Shown: positions 1-8,977, counted from the stretch's first letter. The stretch is 64,000 nt of DNA from an uncultured Lachnospiraceae bacterium (GCA_910576535.1 CAJTKK010000001.1:310001-374000), one strand, 5' to 3'. Translations and numbers: made by a program. Notes: generated by a model not told the origin, from the letters alone.

Positions 1-142
1 CCGGAGATACCAGATTGGGTTTGATCCCGATCCTTTTCCCTCTGTCCCCAATCATCCCGGCCAAATCCGCCTCTCTCAAAAGCTCTTTTGTCATCTTTAT
101 ATGTTCATTCCCATAAATTGCTAAAATTTCGTTTCTTTTCAT
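1..142 (-). CDS. DUF362 family protein, N-terminal fragment
   Basis: An ATG at 142 on the minus strand opens a frame of 47 codons that leaves the window at base 1 without a stop, so only the N-terminus is visible. The fragment holds the phrase RIGIKPNLVSP, which matches the start of DUF362 proteins, an uncharacterised family often linked to iron-sulfur cluster proteins. The body of the gene lies outside the window. The family call rests on this short stretch only. Confidence 0.6.
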   Translation of the reverse strand, partial: MKRNEILAIYGNEHIKMTKELLREADLAGMIGDRGKRIGIKPNLVSP

Positions 143-250
143 AGCACTCCTATATCCATAAGCTTATTTTAGCGGATCATTGATCATATTTTTGTCCCTA
201 AAAATATTTGACGGCCTCCCATGCACTGCTGTTTTATCCGATGCATTACT

Positions 251-706
251 TCAGTCTATCATTTCCGCTTCCACAATTTCCTTTACCGGAATTTCTGTCC
301 CATCTTGCATTTGCAAAATATTCCTATACAGATCCATCCTCTTTACATGGCCCTCCACTGTCACATATTTCCCGCCGTCCTTTTTACTGTCCGGCAGGAA
401 ATACGTAATTGCAATTTTAGGGTGTTCCTTGACCCGTTCCCTGATCTCCCGCATTTTTCCGTCCAGAATCTCTTTTTCATCCTCGTCCAACTCCCGCTTT
501 GCCTCTGTCAACCGCCCGGTTTCCTTGATGGACTCTTCATATCCGGTAAGAGCCGCAAAAGGGGAAAACTGTGCCGCACGCTCCGTTCTGGGCATAGGCG
601 GGTGAGCCGTGGAAACATGATGAGGCAAATGAATAATATCGTCATAACAGCTTCTTACATTTGAATTAAGGTTGTCACCGCCCTCCCGGTACACATTGCT
701 TACCAT
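251..706 (-). CDS. YolD-like family protein
   Basis: This 151-residue protein has the YolD pattern: a conserved N-terminal PPMPRTERAAQFSPFAAL motif, a charged helical centre and a C-terminal beta-rich part (VTVEGHVKRMDLYRNILQM). YolD proteins are regularly encoded beside Y-family polymerases of the UvrX type, and here the polymerase ends 17 bases upstream, so the two form one unit. Their molecular role is not well settled; a UmuD-like accessory role in SOS mutagenesis has been suggested. A strong GGAAGGAGG site precedes the ATG at 706. Confidence 0.85.
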   Translation of the reverse strand: MVSNVYREGGDNLNSNVRSCYDDIIHLPHHVSTAHPPMPRTERAAQFSPFAALTGYEESIKETGRLTEAKRELDEDEKEILDGKMREIRERVKEHPKIAITYFLPDSKKDGGKYVTVEGHVKRMDLYRNILQMQDGTEIPVKEIVEAEMID

Positions 707-723
707 TGTTTCCTCCTTCCAGC

Positions 724-2253
724 CTATGCCCTATGTCCGCCAATCTGCCTGTTCCTTTCCGTAGCCATCGCTCCGTCTTCTAAGTTCATACCTTTTAAAA
801 TTGCATTCTTCCCAAATTTCTTTTTAATATCCAGCATAGCTTTCTGCATCCTCCTCTCCCTCTCCAGCGCTTCCTCTTCTTCCTCATTTTGCTTCTGCAG
901 CGCTTCATAATCGGTAAAAAGATCAAGCTGCTCAAACACAACGCTTTCTACGGCCTCGCTTTCCCGCACTACATGATTTGCCGCTACGCTTACTCTTCTA
1001 ACCAGCAAATTTTTATCCACAATACAGTCATACAATTCCGTAACAGCATCCATAATCAGCTTTGTGGAAGAAGTCCGGCGTTTCAGATTTACCGTCCCAT
1101 GGGCATGTTTCGGAACTTTGCGTCCATAATGGTCTACGGTAACAGGACCTTGATATTTTTTCTTAATCTCCGGATTTGTCAGGTTTTCTATATCGTATCC
1201 CACCGTCAACACAATCTGATCCGTCAAAAGCCCTTTTTCCACTAAGTCAAGGACAAGCCCATCTGTCATCTCCCTCACAATGAGCTTTCCTTTTGCAAAA
1301 TCATAGGGACATTGGAGCACTTGTCCGGAACCTAAGCTATTGCTTTCCGGCTGATACGATTTTACGTCGTCCATCGTACACGGCTCCCATCCCCAGGCAT
1401 GGTCAATAAGAAGCTCTGCATTTATGCCAAACATTTTATATAATAATTCTTCATTATGAAAATCCATCGGCTTCCCAACGGAACATCTTGCAATATCTCC
1501 CATCGTAAAAATCCCGGCTTCCTCTAATTTTCTGGCATATCCTCTTCCCACACGCCAGAAATCAGTAATCGGCCGATGACTCCATAAAAGCCTCCGGTAT
1601 TCCATCTCATCTAATTCTGCAATGCACACGCCGTCCTGATCCGGCTCCACATGTTTTGCCACAATATCCATGGCCACTTTACAAAGATAGAGATTCGTAC
1701 CGATGCCTGCGGCAGCCGTAATCCCGGTTTCCTCCCATACCTTTTGAATCATCTTTTTCGCCAGTTCCCGTGCATTCATCCGGTAAGCGTCCAAATAGCA
1801 TGTTACATCTATAAAGACTTCGTCTATGGAATATACATGAATATCCTCCGGGGCGGCAAACTGCAGATAAACGTTGTAAATCCTCGTACTATATTCCATA
1901 TAAAGAGCCATTCTGGGCGGGGCGGTAATATAAGAAACAGCAAGCCCCGGCATTGCCTTTAATTCCGCACTGCTGCAGGAAGATCCTGTCAGTACATGGC
2001 CAGGCGCTTCATATCTGCGCCGGGCATTCATTTCCTTGACTCTCTGCACCAGCTCGAACAACCTTGCCCGCCCCGGGATCCCATAAGCTTTTAAGGATGG
2101 GGAGACTGCCAGGCATATCGTTTTTTCCGTCCGGCTTATATCGGCGACTGCCAAATGTGTATCCAAAGGGTCAAGCCCCCGCTCCACACACTCCACAGAA
2201 GCATAAAATGATTTTAAATCTATTGCTATATAATTACGGTTTTTCTCTGTCAT
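724..2253 (-). CDS. Y-family DNA polymerase (UvrX/DinB-like)
   Basis: This 509-residue translesion polymerase is of the UmuC/UvrX group. The N-terminal palm begins IAIDLKSFYASVEC, which carries the first catalytic Asp and the steric-gate region. The second catalytic site is YSIDEVFIDVT near residue 145. A helix-hairpin-helix/thumb segment and a little-finger domain follow, and the C-terminus is charged and Glu-rich. Such enzymes copy damaged DNA at low fidelity, usually under LexA control, although I did not identify a LexA box. It overlaps neither neighbour and appears to be in one unit with the acetyltransferase upstream (6-base gap) and the YolD protein downstream. Confidence 0.9.
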   Translation of the reverse strand: MTEKNRNYIAIDLKSFYASVECVERGLDPLDTHLAVADISRTEKTICLAVSPSLKAYGIPGRARLFELVQRVKEMNARRRYEAPGHVLTGSSCSSAELKAMPGLAVSYITAPPRMALYMEYSTRIYNVYLQFAAPEDIHVYSIDEVFIDVTCYLDAYRMNARELAKKMIQKVWEETGITAAAGIGTNLYLCKVAMDIVAKHVEPDQDGVCIAELDEMEYRRLLWSHRPITDFWRVGRGYARKLEEAGIFTMGDIARCSVGKPMDFHNEELLYKMFGINAELLIDHAWGWEPCTMDDVKSYQPESNSLGSGQVLQCPYDFAKGKLIVREMTDGLVLDLVEKGLLTDQIVLTVGYDIENLTNPEIKKKYQGPVTVDHYGRKVPKHAHGTVNLKRRTSSTKLIMDAVTELYDCIVDKNLLVRRVSVAANHVVRESEAVESVVFEQLDLFTDYEALQKQNEEEEEALERERRMQKAMLDIKKKFGKNAILKGMNLEDGAMATERNRQIGGHRA

Positions 2254-2259
2254 CCCACG

Positions 2260-3099
2260 CTAACCCCTTACATACCAATCATACCATACCCCTTTGTCCT
2301 CTACCCTGCCCTTCCGCTCAAATCCTAATTTCACGCAAAGGCTGACCGATGCTTTATTCTCTTTCCTGACCAGCGCTTGTACTTTCTCAAACCCCAGTTC
2401 CTTCTCCCCATATCCAAGAATAGCAAGGCATACTTCATAAGCATACCCTTTCCCCTGATAAGGCACGGCAATCAAAAAACCCAACTCAGGCATATCAAAC
2501 CCCGGCCTCCAGCTCAGCCCGGCCCGGCCTATGACTTCCCTGCTTTCTTTGTGTACGATGCTCCATAGGCCGTAGCCGTAAAAACCATAGATTTCCTGAA
2601 TATATTTTTTCGTATATTCTATTTCATCCGCCGGATCCGGAAATAAATCTTCCATATAATAAGTAATGGACGGCTCCGCATATATGCCGTAAAACTCCCT
2701 TACATCTTCCACCGTCGTCTCCCGTACTATGCAGCGGTCTGTTTCCACAATTCCCCATGGTTTCCCAGCCATGCGCAGATATGCCTTTTCAAAGGATTCC
2801 CAGCTTAACTCTTCTATATCCATAACCGCATAAGAAGCCTCCGACAAATCCTCCGAACGGTTATTTTCGTGAAGCAATGCGACTGCAAAATTTCCGCCTT
2901 GTTTTAACTCGTAAAGCAAGGCGGACGAATCCGTTATAAACAAGATATCATCCTTTGCACATCCCTTTATTTCCTCTTTCCAGTTATTAAGATTTCCATA
3001 AAATATTTTTTTATGGTCAGATCCCATATTTTTTTTCAGTTTTTCAACCGCAACGTTCTGCCCTTCATCCTCCACAAGAAAAACTATTTTTTTTAACAT
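2260..3099 (-). CDS. GNAT N-acetyltransferase with N-terminal HAD-like extension
   Basis: Residues from about 118 to 279 form a RimJ/RimL-type GNAT acetyltransferase: an RETTVEDVREFYGIY start, an acetyl-CoA loop around VPYQGKGYAYEVCLAIL, and a C-terminal KENKASVSLCVKLGFER motif. Residues 1-110 are an extra domain that looks like a fragment of a HAD-like or Rossmann fold (KIVFLVEDEGQN, DDILFITDSSALLYEL), but its key catalytic Asp pair is not convincing. The acceptor substrate is unknown. It is the first gene of the leftward unit with the Y-family polymerase and diverges from the cyclophilin across 89 bases. Confidence 0.8.
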   Translation of the reverse strand: MLKKIVFLVEDEGQNVAVEKLKKNMGSDHKKIFYGNLNNWKEEIKGCAKDDILFITDSSALLYELKQGGNFAVALLHENNRSEDLSEASYAVMDIEELSWESFEKAYLRMAGKPWGIVETDRCIVRETTVEDVREFYGIYAEPSITYYMEDLFPDPADEIEYTKKYIQEIYGFYGYGLWSIVHKESREVIGRAGLSWRPGFDMPELGFLIAVPYQGKGYAYEVCLAILGYGEKELGFEKVQALVRKENKASVSLCVKLGFERKGRVEDKGVWYDWYVRG

Positions 3100-3188
3100 G
3101 CTTCCCCCTATTTACTAACCCGCCGGTTTCGTCTACAATAGATATAGTAATATCATAAAATAATTTATCAAAGAAGGGAAGCAAAATA

Positions 3189-3710
3189 ATGGCACAGAAT
3201 CCGATTGTCACTTTTACAATGGAAAACGGGGATGTTTTCAAAGCAGAATTATATCCTGAGATTGCGCCCAACACCGTAAACAATTTTATCTCTTTAATCA
3301 GTAAAAATTTTTATGACGGCCTTATTTTCCATAGGGTTATCCGCGGTTTTATGATTCAGGGCGGCGACCCGGAAGGATCCGGTATGGGCGGTCCCGGATA
3401 CAGCATCAAAGGGGAATTTGCCCAAAACGGCGTGGAAAATAACTTAAAGCATGAAGAAGGGGTTCTTTCCATGGCAAGAAGCATGCATCCGGACTCAGCC
3501 GGTTCCCAGTTTTTTGTTATGCACAAAAATTCCCCTCATCTTGACGGCGGATATGCTGCTTTCGGGAAAGTCATTGAAGGGATGGAGTCTGTAAACCGCA
3601 TCGCAGAAACACGCACCGATTATTCCGACCGGCCTCTGGAAGACCAAGTAATCAAGAGCGTCACCGTAGATTGCTTTGGGACAGAGTATCCCGAACCGGA
3701 AAAAGCCTAA
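3189..3710 (+). CDS. Peptidyl-prolyl cis-trans isomerase, cyclophilin type
   Basis: This 173-residue cyclophilin has the family core: the catalytic FHRVIRGFMIQGGDP segment (Arg, Phe and Gln of the active site), GSQFFVMHKNSPHLDG, and a C-terminal FGKVIEGMESV motif. It catalyses isomerisation of Xaa-Pro bonds during folding. There is no signal peptide, so it is probably cytoplasmic. The ATG at 3189 follows an AAGGGAAGC site. A terminator hairpin lies 28 bases after the stop, so the gene is probably monocistronic. Confidence 0.95.
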   Translation: MAQNPIVTFTMENGDVFKAELYPEIAPNTVNNFISLISKNFYDGLIFHRVIRGFMIQGGDPEGSGMGGPGYSIKGEFAQNGVENNLKHEEGVLSMARSMHPDSAGSQFFVMHKNSPHLDGGYAAFGKVIEGMESVNRIAETRTDYSDRPLEDQVIKSVTVDCFGTEYPEPEKA

Positions 3711-3737
3711 AAAAATAATTCATCGGATAAACATCCA

Positions 3738-3774
3738 AGCCGGAAACAGGAAAATATGATCCTGCATTCCGGCT
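3738..3774 (+). terminator. Rho-independent terminator after the cyclophilin gene
   Basis: The arms AGCCGGAAACAGG and CCTGCATTCCGGCT pair with minor bulges and are followed by CTTCATTTTTCC. The position just after the cyclophilin stop supports termination of that gene. Confidence 0.7.
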
Positions 3775-3933
3775 CTTCATTTTTCCGTTCATATTTTGTT
3801 CATACTCATTTAAAAAAAACTTCAACTTCATAACATTCTTTAGACATTTATTTCCCATATACTAAATTCATAAGATAAACAACAACATGACAGCTAGAGT
3901 TAATTGATTTTTTAAATAACTTTTTCATAATAA

Positions 3934-3963
3934 ATGCCAAGTAAAGACTGCTTTACTTGGCAT
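3934..3963. repeat. Perfect 13-bp inverted repeat with 4-base loop
   Basis: ATGCCAAGTAAAG is followed by the loop ACTG and then its exact complement. There is no clear T-run on either side; CCTCCCTTTT follows on the plus strand. It may be a terminator, a small-RNA hairpin or a protein site. Confidence 0.6.
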
Positions 3964-4260
3964 CCTCCCTTTTAAGGGGTTTTGATTGATTTTGAACCCC
4001 CTTCATTTTCAGCCCGTAACCGGCAGCTTACAAGTTCTTTGGCTGCTGCGGTTTTCCATTGTCCGGCGGCATCCTTGCAGCATTTTCCAATCCTTATTTA
4101 CCGCAAGGCAAAAGAAAGCACGCCACGTACAAATGCAGGCGCAGGCAATTCTCTGTCTGCCGAAGGCAGTTTTTGCATATCCCATATATTTACATAAGCC
4201 GGTTCCGTCATATTTTTATTGACATATACACTTTAGCATAATAAAATATAATTATATTAC
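3964..4260. other. Non-coding stretch between cyclophilin and symporter
   Basis: No convincing gene is present between 3711 and 4449; the short open frames here have no ribosome site or family resemblance. The stretch holds a GGGGTT/AACCCC hairpin at about 3976-4000, a short CTGCC-GAA-GGCAG hairpin followed by TTTTT at 4157-4174, and ends at a canonical terminator at 4261-4290. This layout could be an untranslated leader, an unannotated small RNA or remnants of a lost gene. Confidence 0.45.
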
Positions 4261-4290
4261 AAAGAGCGTAATAATATGCGCTCTTTTTTT
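4261..4290 (+). terminator. Rho-independent terminator without an obvious upstream gene
   Basis: AAAGAGCG and CGCTCTTT form an 8-bp stem with a 10-base loop, followed by a run of seven T. It lies 550 bases after the cyclophilin and 160 bases before the symporter start. It may end a small RNA or act as a leader terminator (attenuator) for the symporter. Confidence 0.75.
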
Positions 4291-4449
4291 GTGGGCGGGG
4301 AATTTTTCGCTTCCCGGCCTTGTCTGGTATCCTTTTCAGATTTTTCTGCGGATACTCAAATATTGATTATGAAGGAGGTGTATCATGGTATAAATCACGC
4401 AGGCATCTGACCGGTTTTCCACCTGCCGTTTATTATATCATGAAAATGT

Positions 4450-5901
4450 ATGGATGGATTTATTCAAATTGTAACAAAGATCAATGGCGTCCTGAACGAT
4501 TTTATCTGGGGTCCTGTCATGCTGGTTATATTTCTTGCTGTTGGCCTTATGTTTACCGTACGCACAAAAGTATTCCAAATTTCCCATTTTAAATATTGGA
4601 TTGACGTAACCTTTCTCCAATTATTTAAGAGGGATTCGGCACATGTAAGAAAAACGGACGATAAACATGCGATTTCTCAATTCCAGTCACTTTGTACCGC
4701 CCTAGCCGCAACCATTGGCGTGGGGAATATTTCCGGTGTAGCTATCGCCCTTGCCCTGGGCGGCCCGGGCGCTATTTTCTGGATGTGGCTTTCCGCTTTT
4801 TTAGGGATGATGACAAATTATGCCGAAAACACTCTCGGTATCAAATACCGCTATAAAAACGAAAAAGGCGACTGGGTTGGAGGCGCAATGATTTATATCG
4901 AAAAAGGTCTTGGCTGGAAATGGCTTGCCGTTATCTTTTCCGTTTTCTGCGTATTGGCTTCCTTTGGTATCGGCAATATGTCCCAGGGCAATGAAATTGC
5001 CAACGGATTATATCATTCTTTTTCCGTCCCCAAATGGGCAACCTCCCTTATTGTCATGCTGCTTGCCGGCCTGGTTATCGTAGGCGGCATCAAACGTATC
5101 GCTTCTGTTACGGAAAAGCTGGTGCCTTTTATGGCCGTTACATATATTATCGGCTCCCTGATTGTTATTTTTTCCAATATTTCTGCGGTTCCCGGGGCTT
5201 TTGGATCTATTTTCTCCAATGCATTTAACTTTTCTTCTGTCGGCGGCGGCGTAGCTGGTTTTACCATTATGGTTGCAATGAGACGGGGAATTTCCCGGGG
5301 GGTCTTCTCCAACGAGGCCGGACTCGGTTCATCCGTAATGGTTCACTCTGCTTCTAACGTAAAAGAACCTGTCGTTCAGGGCATGTGGGGTATCTTTGAG
5401 GTATTTGCGGATACTTTGGTAGTCTGTACCTTAACTGCCCTCACCATATTAACCTCCGGGGTTTATAATTATGCAGAATACGCCAAGTATGTAGGCACAG
5501 ACCTTCCCGAAACCTTAAAAAGCGGCGTCGCCCTTACCAGCGCTGCCTTTGAATCCGTATTCGGTTCCATCGGCGGCGGATTTATTTCCATTGCAGTTAT
5601 GCTGTTTGCTTTCTCCACGATTCTCGGCTGGTCTTATTATGGAGAAAGAGGGATTGAATATCTATTCGGCTTAAAAGCCGTTCCCGTTTACAAACTAATC
5701 TTTATTCTTATTATCTTCATCGGATGCAATGCTTCCTTGAAATTAGTCGTGGATATTTCGGATACTTTTAACGGCTTTATGGCATTACCCAACTTAATAG
5801 CCATTACCCTCTTATCCGGCCAAGTCATTGCCATGACGAAAGAATATATATCCCGGGTAAAATCAGGAAAAGAAACAGTAAGCGGCCAAAAGACGCAATA
5901 A
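4450..5901 (+). CDS. Alanine/glycine:cation symporter (AGCS family)
   Basis: This 483-residue integral membrane protein of the AGCS (sodium:alanine symporter) family probably imports alanine or glycine with Na+ or H+. Family marks are the N-terminal GPVMLVIFLAVGLMFTVRT helix, the QFQSLCTALAATIGVGNISG motif, the GMMTNYAENTLGIKYR segment and SNEAGLGSS. About 10-11 hydrophobic helices can be counted. The ATG at 4450 fits the family N-terminus but has no Shine-Dalgarno site. A strong GAAGGAGG site 70 bases upstream instead precedes an ATG that stops after two codons. Confidence 0.92.
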   Translation: MDGFIQIVTKINGVLNDFIWGPVMLVIFLAVGLMFTVRTKVFQISHFKYWIDVTFLQLFKRDSAHVRKTDDKHAISQFQSLCTALAATIGVGNISGVAIALALGGPGAIFWMWLSAFLGMMTNYAENTLGIKYRYKNEKGDWVGGAMIYIEKGLGWKWLAVIFSVFCVLASFGIGNMSQGNEIANGLYHSFSVPKWATSLIVMLLAGLVIVGGIKRIASVTEKLVPFMAVTYIIGSLIVIFSNISAVPGAFGSIFSNAFNFSSVGGGVAGFTIMVAMRRGISRGVFSNEAGLGSSVMVHSASNVKEPVVQGMWGIFEVFADTLVVCTLTALTILTSGVYNYAEYAKYVGTDLPETLKSGVALTSAAFESVFGSIGGGFISIAVMLFAFSTILGWSYYGERGIEYLFGLKAVPVYKLIFILIIFIGCNASLKLVVDISDTFNGFMALPNLIAITLLSGQVIAMTKEYISRVKSGKETVSGQKTQ

Positions 5902-5910
5902 ATTCAGCAA

Positions 5911-5930
5911 CCCCGCCGCAAGCGGCGGGG
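5911..5930 (+). terminator. GC-rich hairpin after the symporter
   Basis: CCCCGCCG and CGGCGGGG pair around the loop CAAG, 10 bases after the symporter stop. The hairpin is strong but has only a poor T-tract (TATGCGGCTTTC), so termination is likely but not certain. Confidence 0.6.
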
Positions 5931-6023
5931 TATGCGGCTTTCGCCATAAATGTTAAATATCAGAAATTTCCTCTTTGCTGTAATTTTCTTCATCAGCAGA
6001 TTGCTGCTGCAGAAATGAAAATT

Positions 6024-6839
6024 TTACTGCATCCATGTCATATTTCCCGATGAACCAAATTCATTTTGCTGCTGCAACAAACTGTCTTTCATACCTTTGA
6101 TCGCCAGCCCAAGAATCACAACGGAAATTCCAAAGTTTATCACCCAAAAATACGGAATGGAAAAGGGCAGGAAGGAGACAAGCGCTTTTATCAGCAAAGG
6201 AAGGACTCTGCTATAGACGCCAAGCAAATATAACTGGCCGAACGTAAGCTGATATTTCATGCAGGAAGCTACGATCATTCCCATTAATGCCACAAACAAA
6301 ACGCCAAAGAAAAAAAGCGCCGTCATAACAATGTAACAGATCACCAATACGATCCCTATCAGAAAATATATGGAAGGAACAAAATCCATAAGATCTTCTT
6401 TAGAAAAGCTTGCCCCGTCCCATTCGCTGAAATAAAATTCCTGCATCCCGCTGCTGTTGCTCTGCACAAGAAGTTTTTCAGAATCCATCAATAGAACACT
6501 GGAATATCCATAATAATATTGTGCCATATCCTCTGCGCCAAAAAATACTTCTTCCGGGTTTGTATCAATCCAGATACATATATCCCCATCATCGACCTGA
6601 ATCACCTCATCTACCTGCAAAACGCCATTTTCCAGCTTGAAATCAGGTACATTTTCTCTGATCGCAGAAGATAAGCCAGCGCCGTTCAGCATCAAAAATG
6701 GCGCCACTATCTTTATCAGAAAGTAAACCAGCATAACAACAACTGAAAACAAAAAAACTTTTGATTTTTTATTTTTAAGAAATTCCTTATAATCTTTAAA
6801 ATTATAAACAGACAACGCCATTTCCTTAAATATATTCAT
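6024..6839 (-). CDS. DUF1189-like membrane protein
   Basis: This 271-residue protein has one N-terminal transmembrane helix (VFLFSVVVMLVYFLIKIVAP), an extracytoplasmic domain of about 110 residues, and four hydrophobic helices in the C-terminal half. The N-terminal pattern, an amphipathic YNFKDYKEFLKNKK start followed by a helix and the outer domain, resembles DUF1189 proteins of Firmicutes. No enzymatic motif is visible and the function is unknown. It is convergent with the symporter and is transcribed alone. Confidence 0.6.
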   Translation of the reverse strand: MNIFKEMALSVYNFKDYKEFLKNKKSKVFLFSVVVMLVYFLIKIVAPFLMLNGAGLSSAIRENVPDFKLENGVLQVDEVIQVDDGDICIWIDTNPEEVFFGAEDMAQYYYGYSSVLLMDSEKLLVQSNSSGMQEFYFSEWDGASFSKEDLMDFVPSIYFLIGIVLVICYIVMTALFFFGVLFVALMGMIVASCMKYQLTFGQLYLLGVYSRVLPLLIKALVSFLPFSIPYFWVINFGISVVILGLAIKGMKDSLLQQQNEFGSSGNMTWMQ

Positions 6840-6904
6840 GATTACCCTCCCCTGTCCATGCTGCCTGCACCGGCATAAACAGCATTCCTATATTCCTTCA
6901 TCTG

Positions 6905-6932
6905 AAAAGGCTGTCCATACGGGCAGCCTTTT
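6905..6932. terminator. Bidirectional terminator between fba and DUF1189-like gene
   Basis: AAAAGGCTG and CAGCCTTTT form a 9-bp stem 24 bases beyond the aldolase stop on the minus strand, with T-rich tails. It most likely ends the aldolase transcript. Confidence 0.75.
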
Positions 6933-6955
6933 GTTTATCAAACTGGCTTTATTTC

Positions 6956-7819
6956 TCAAGCCTTGTTTACAGAACCGAAAAGTTCCATTTTTTCTTTTAC
7001 TGTCTGTTTAATCGCTTCAAAACCAGGAGCTAAAAGCTTACGGGGATCAAACCCTTTCCCTTGCTGGTCTTTTCCTTCTTCCACATATTTACGTGTCGCT
7101 GCCGCAAAAGCTAACTGGCATTCAGTATTTACGTTAATCTTAGCTACCCCTAAAGAAATTGCTTTCTTAATCATATCAGCCGGAATGCCTGTACCGCCGT
7201 GAAGCACTAAAGGCATATCCCCTGTCAGTTTCTGGATAGCGTCCAGTGTCTCAAAGGATAATCCTTTCCAGTTCTCAGGGTATTTGCCATGGATATTGCC
7301 GATGCCTGCTGCCAGGAAATCAATGCCAAGATCTGCAACAGCTTTGCATTCATTCGGATCTGCGCATTCGCCCATACCTACAACACCATCTTCTTCGCCG
7401 CCAATAGAGCCGACTTCCGCTTCTACAGAAACTCCTTTATCATGCGCTGCTGCAACTACTTCTTTTGTCTTAGCTACATTTTCATCAATCGGATAATGGG
7501 AACCGTCGAACATAACGGATGAAAAGCCTGCTTCAATGCATTTATAGCAGTGTTCATAACTGCCGTGATCCAAGTGGAGAGCTACCGGAACTGTAATGTT
7601 CTGATCCTTGATAAGCCCATTTACCATACCAACTATTACATCATATCCGCCCATATACTTACCTGCACCTTCAGAAACACCAAGGATAACCGGGGAATTA
7701 TTTTCCTGAGCCGTCAAAAGGATAGCTTTTGTCCACTCAAGGTTGTTGATATTAAACTGTCCTACTGCATAGTGGCCAGCTTTTGCTTTTTGAAGCATTT
7801 CTGTTGCTGATACTAACAT
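6956..7819 (-). CDS. fba: Class II fructose-bisphosphate aldolase
   Basis: This zinc-dependent class II aldolase reversibly cleaves fructose 1,6-bisphosphate to glyceraldehyde 3-phosphate and dihydroxyacetone phosphate in glycolysis. Visible motifs are the N-terminal GQFNINNLEWTKAIL, the zinc and substrate site VALHLDHGSYEHC, the second metal site GIGNIHGKYPENW, and the phosphate-binding VLHGGTGIP and INVNTECQ. The start at 7819 is preferred because GGAGGTAAAGAAA precedes that ATG, giving 287 residues as usual for the family. The longer frame from 7873 lacks a ribosome site. It has its own terminator. Confidence 0.96.
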   Translation of the reverse strand: MLVSATEMLQKAKAGHYAVGQFNINNLEWTKAILLTAQENNSPVILGVSEGAGKYMGGYDVIVGMVNGLIKDQNITVPVALHLDHGSYEHCYKCIEAGFSSVMFDGSHYPIDENVAKTKEVVAAAHDKGVSVEAEVGSIGGEEDGVVGMGECADPNECKAVADLGIDFLAAGIGNIHGKYPENWKGLSFETLDAIQKLTGDMPLVLHGGTGIPADMIKKAISLGVAKINVNTECQLAFAAATRKYVEEGKDQQGKGFDPRKLLAPGFEAIKQTVKEKMELFGSVNKA

Positions 7820-7933
7820 TTTCTTTACCTCCATATGAATTTTATAAAATTTCCTGAATTTATTATAATACATTCTTTTTAAAAAGGAAATAGTTTATTA
7901 AAAATAGTCTAACTTACATCTTTCCTAAAAAGA

Positions 7934-7975
7934 CCCCCTCCGTTAGGCAAAAATGAAAATCTAACGAAAGGGGGG
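7934..7975. terminator. Bidirectional terminator downstream of the lipid kinase gene
   Basis: CCCCCTCCGTTAG pairs with CTAACGAAAGGGGG across a 14-base A-rich loop. T-rich tails occur on both strands, CTTTTT on plus and TCTTTTT on minus. On the minus strand it ends the lipid kinase transcript. Confidence 0.8.
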
Positions 7976-8038
7976 CTTTTTATGTTGCCGCCTGCGGATC
8001 CCCATGCTGATACAGTACGCCATAAGACATACAAAAAA

Positions 8039-8977
8039 TTATTTTTCCGGAACCCTGATCTTCACTGCCTGTTTTTTGTTTTTAATATTTACTTTTTTAT
8101 GATTGCCCCCAAATTCCCCGTCTGTTGTCCAAGGGATTTCTTCTGCCGACTCAAAAACAATTTCCGGTGTTTTAAAACAGTACATATGCTCCGTATTGAT
8201 TCTGCGGTTTAAAAGAGCTGCTATAATTACATTAATATCCAGGGGATTGGATGGTTTACGGATCAAAGTCACCTCAAACTCCCCGTCATCCAATTCCACG
8301 TATTTTCCGGTAATGCGCTTAAAACCGCCGACAGAAATGGAATTTGTCACCATTCCAAAAATAAATTCATCCTCAAGCTCCGCTTCTTCATAAAGCTTCC
8401 TCGATCCATCTTCCCCTTCTTTCTTATATTTATAATTTACTTTCAGTTTATAAGATTTTACGGAGGGAAGACGCTTCATGCCCTCCAAAATATAAGCCAT
8501 ATGTCCAAGAATATTTTTAACGTCCTGACTCGTTTCGTAAGACACATCCGTAAAAAGCCCAAATGCCGCAATATAAACAAAGCATTCCTCATTCATCGCC
8601 CCGATATCGCAGGCATAATCCTGCCCCGCCGCAATTACTTCTGCCGCCTTTACCATATCCTTCGGAATGCCCAGGCTCTTGGCAAAATCATTCGTGCTTC
8701 CCGCCGGTATATACCCGATAGGAATCTGCTTCCGGCACTTTATCATTCCGCTTACCGCTTCATCCAGTGTGCCGTCGCCTCCGCTGCATACCAATAAGTC
8801 ATAGTCCTCCCGCTTATCCCTGACTGCCCGTATGGCATCCCCTTCTTCCTGAGTCGGATACACGGTCACCTCATATCCCGCTTTCACAAAAACATCTATG
8901 ATATCGCATAGTCTATTCCGTATCTTAGCCTTTCCCGCCCTGGGATTAAAAACAAATAATATTTTCGGTGTTCCCAT
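8039..8977 (-). CDS. YegS/BmrU-type lipid (diacylglycerol) kinase
   Basis: This kinase of the DagK/YegS fold phosphorylates diacylglycerol or a related lipid. It carries the N-terminal FNPRAGK motif and the nucleotide-binding SGGDGTLDEAVSGM, followed by YIPAGSTNDFAKSLGIP. The C-terminal beta-rich lid ends in TDGEFGG. Such enzymes recycle diacylglycerol released during lipoteichoic acid synthesis. The ATG at 8977 has the site TGGAGGGTTTTGT and gives 312 residues; the upstream in-frame start at 9070 has neither a site nor family resemblance. Confidence 0.9.
   Translation of the reverse strand: MGTPKILFVFNPRAGKAKIRNRLCDIIDVFVKAGYEVTVYPTQEEGDAIRAVRDKREDYDLLVCSGGDGTLDEAVSGMIKCRKQIPIGYIPAGSTNDFAKSLGIPKDMVKAAEVIAAGQDYACDIGAMNEECFVYIAAFGLFTDVSYETSQDVKNILGHMAYILEGMKRLPSVKSYKLKVNYKYKKEGEDGSRKLYEEAELEDEFIFGMVTNSISVGGFKRITGKYVELDDGEFEVTLIRKPSNPLDINVIIAALLNRRINTEHMYCFKTPEIVFESAEEIPWTTDGEFGGNHKKVNIKNKKQAVKIRVPEK

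Noticed and set aside
251..2253. Treating YolD plus Y-family polymerase as part of a mobile element
   Set aside because: Such pairs occur on plasmids and phages, but no integrase, repeats or phage genes are nearby in the window.
3964..4260. Glycine riboswitch upstream of the symporter
   Set aside because: A GCCGAAGGC motif is present, but it forms a short terminator-like hairpin. The conserved flanking GGAGAG and CTCTCAGG elements of glycine riboswitches are absent.
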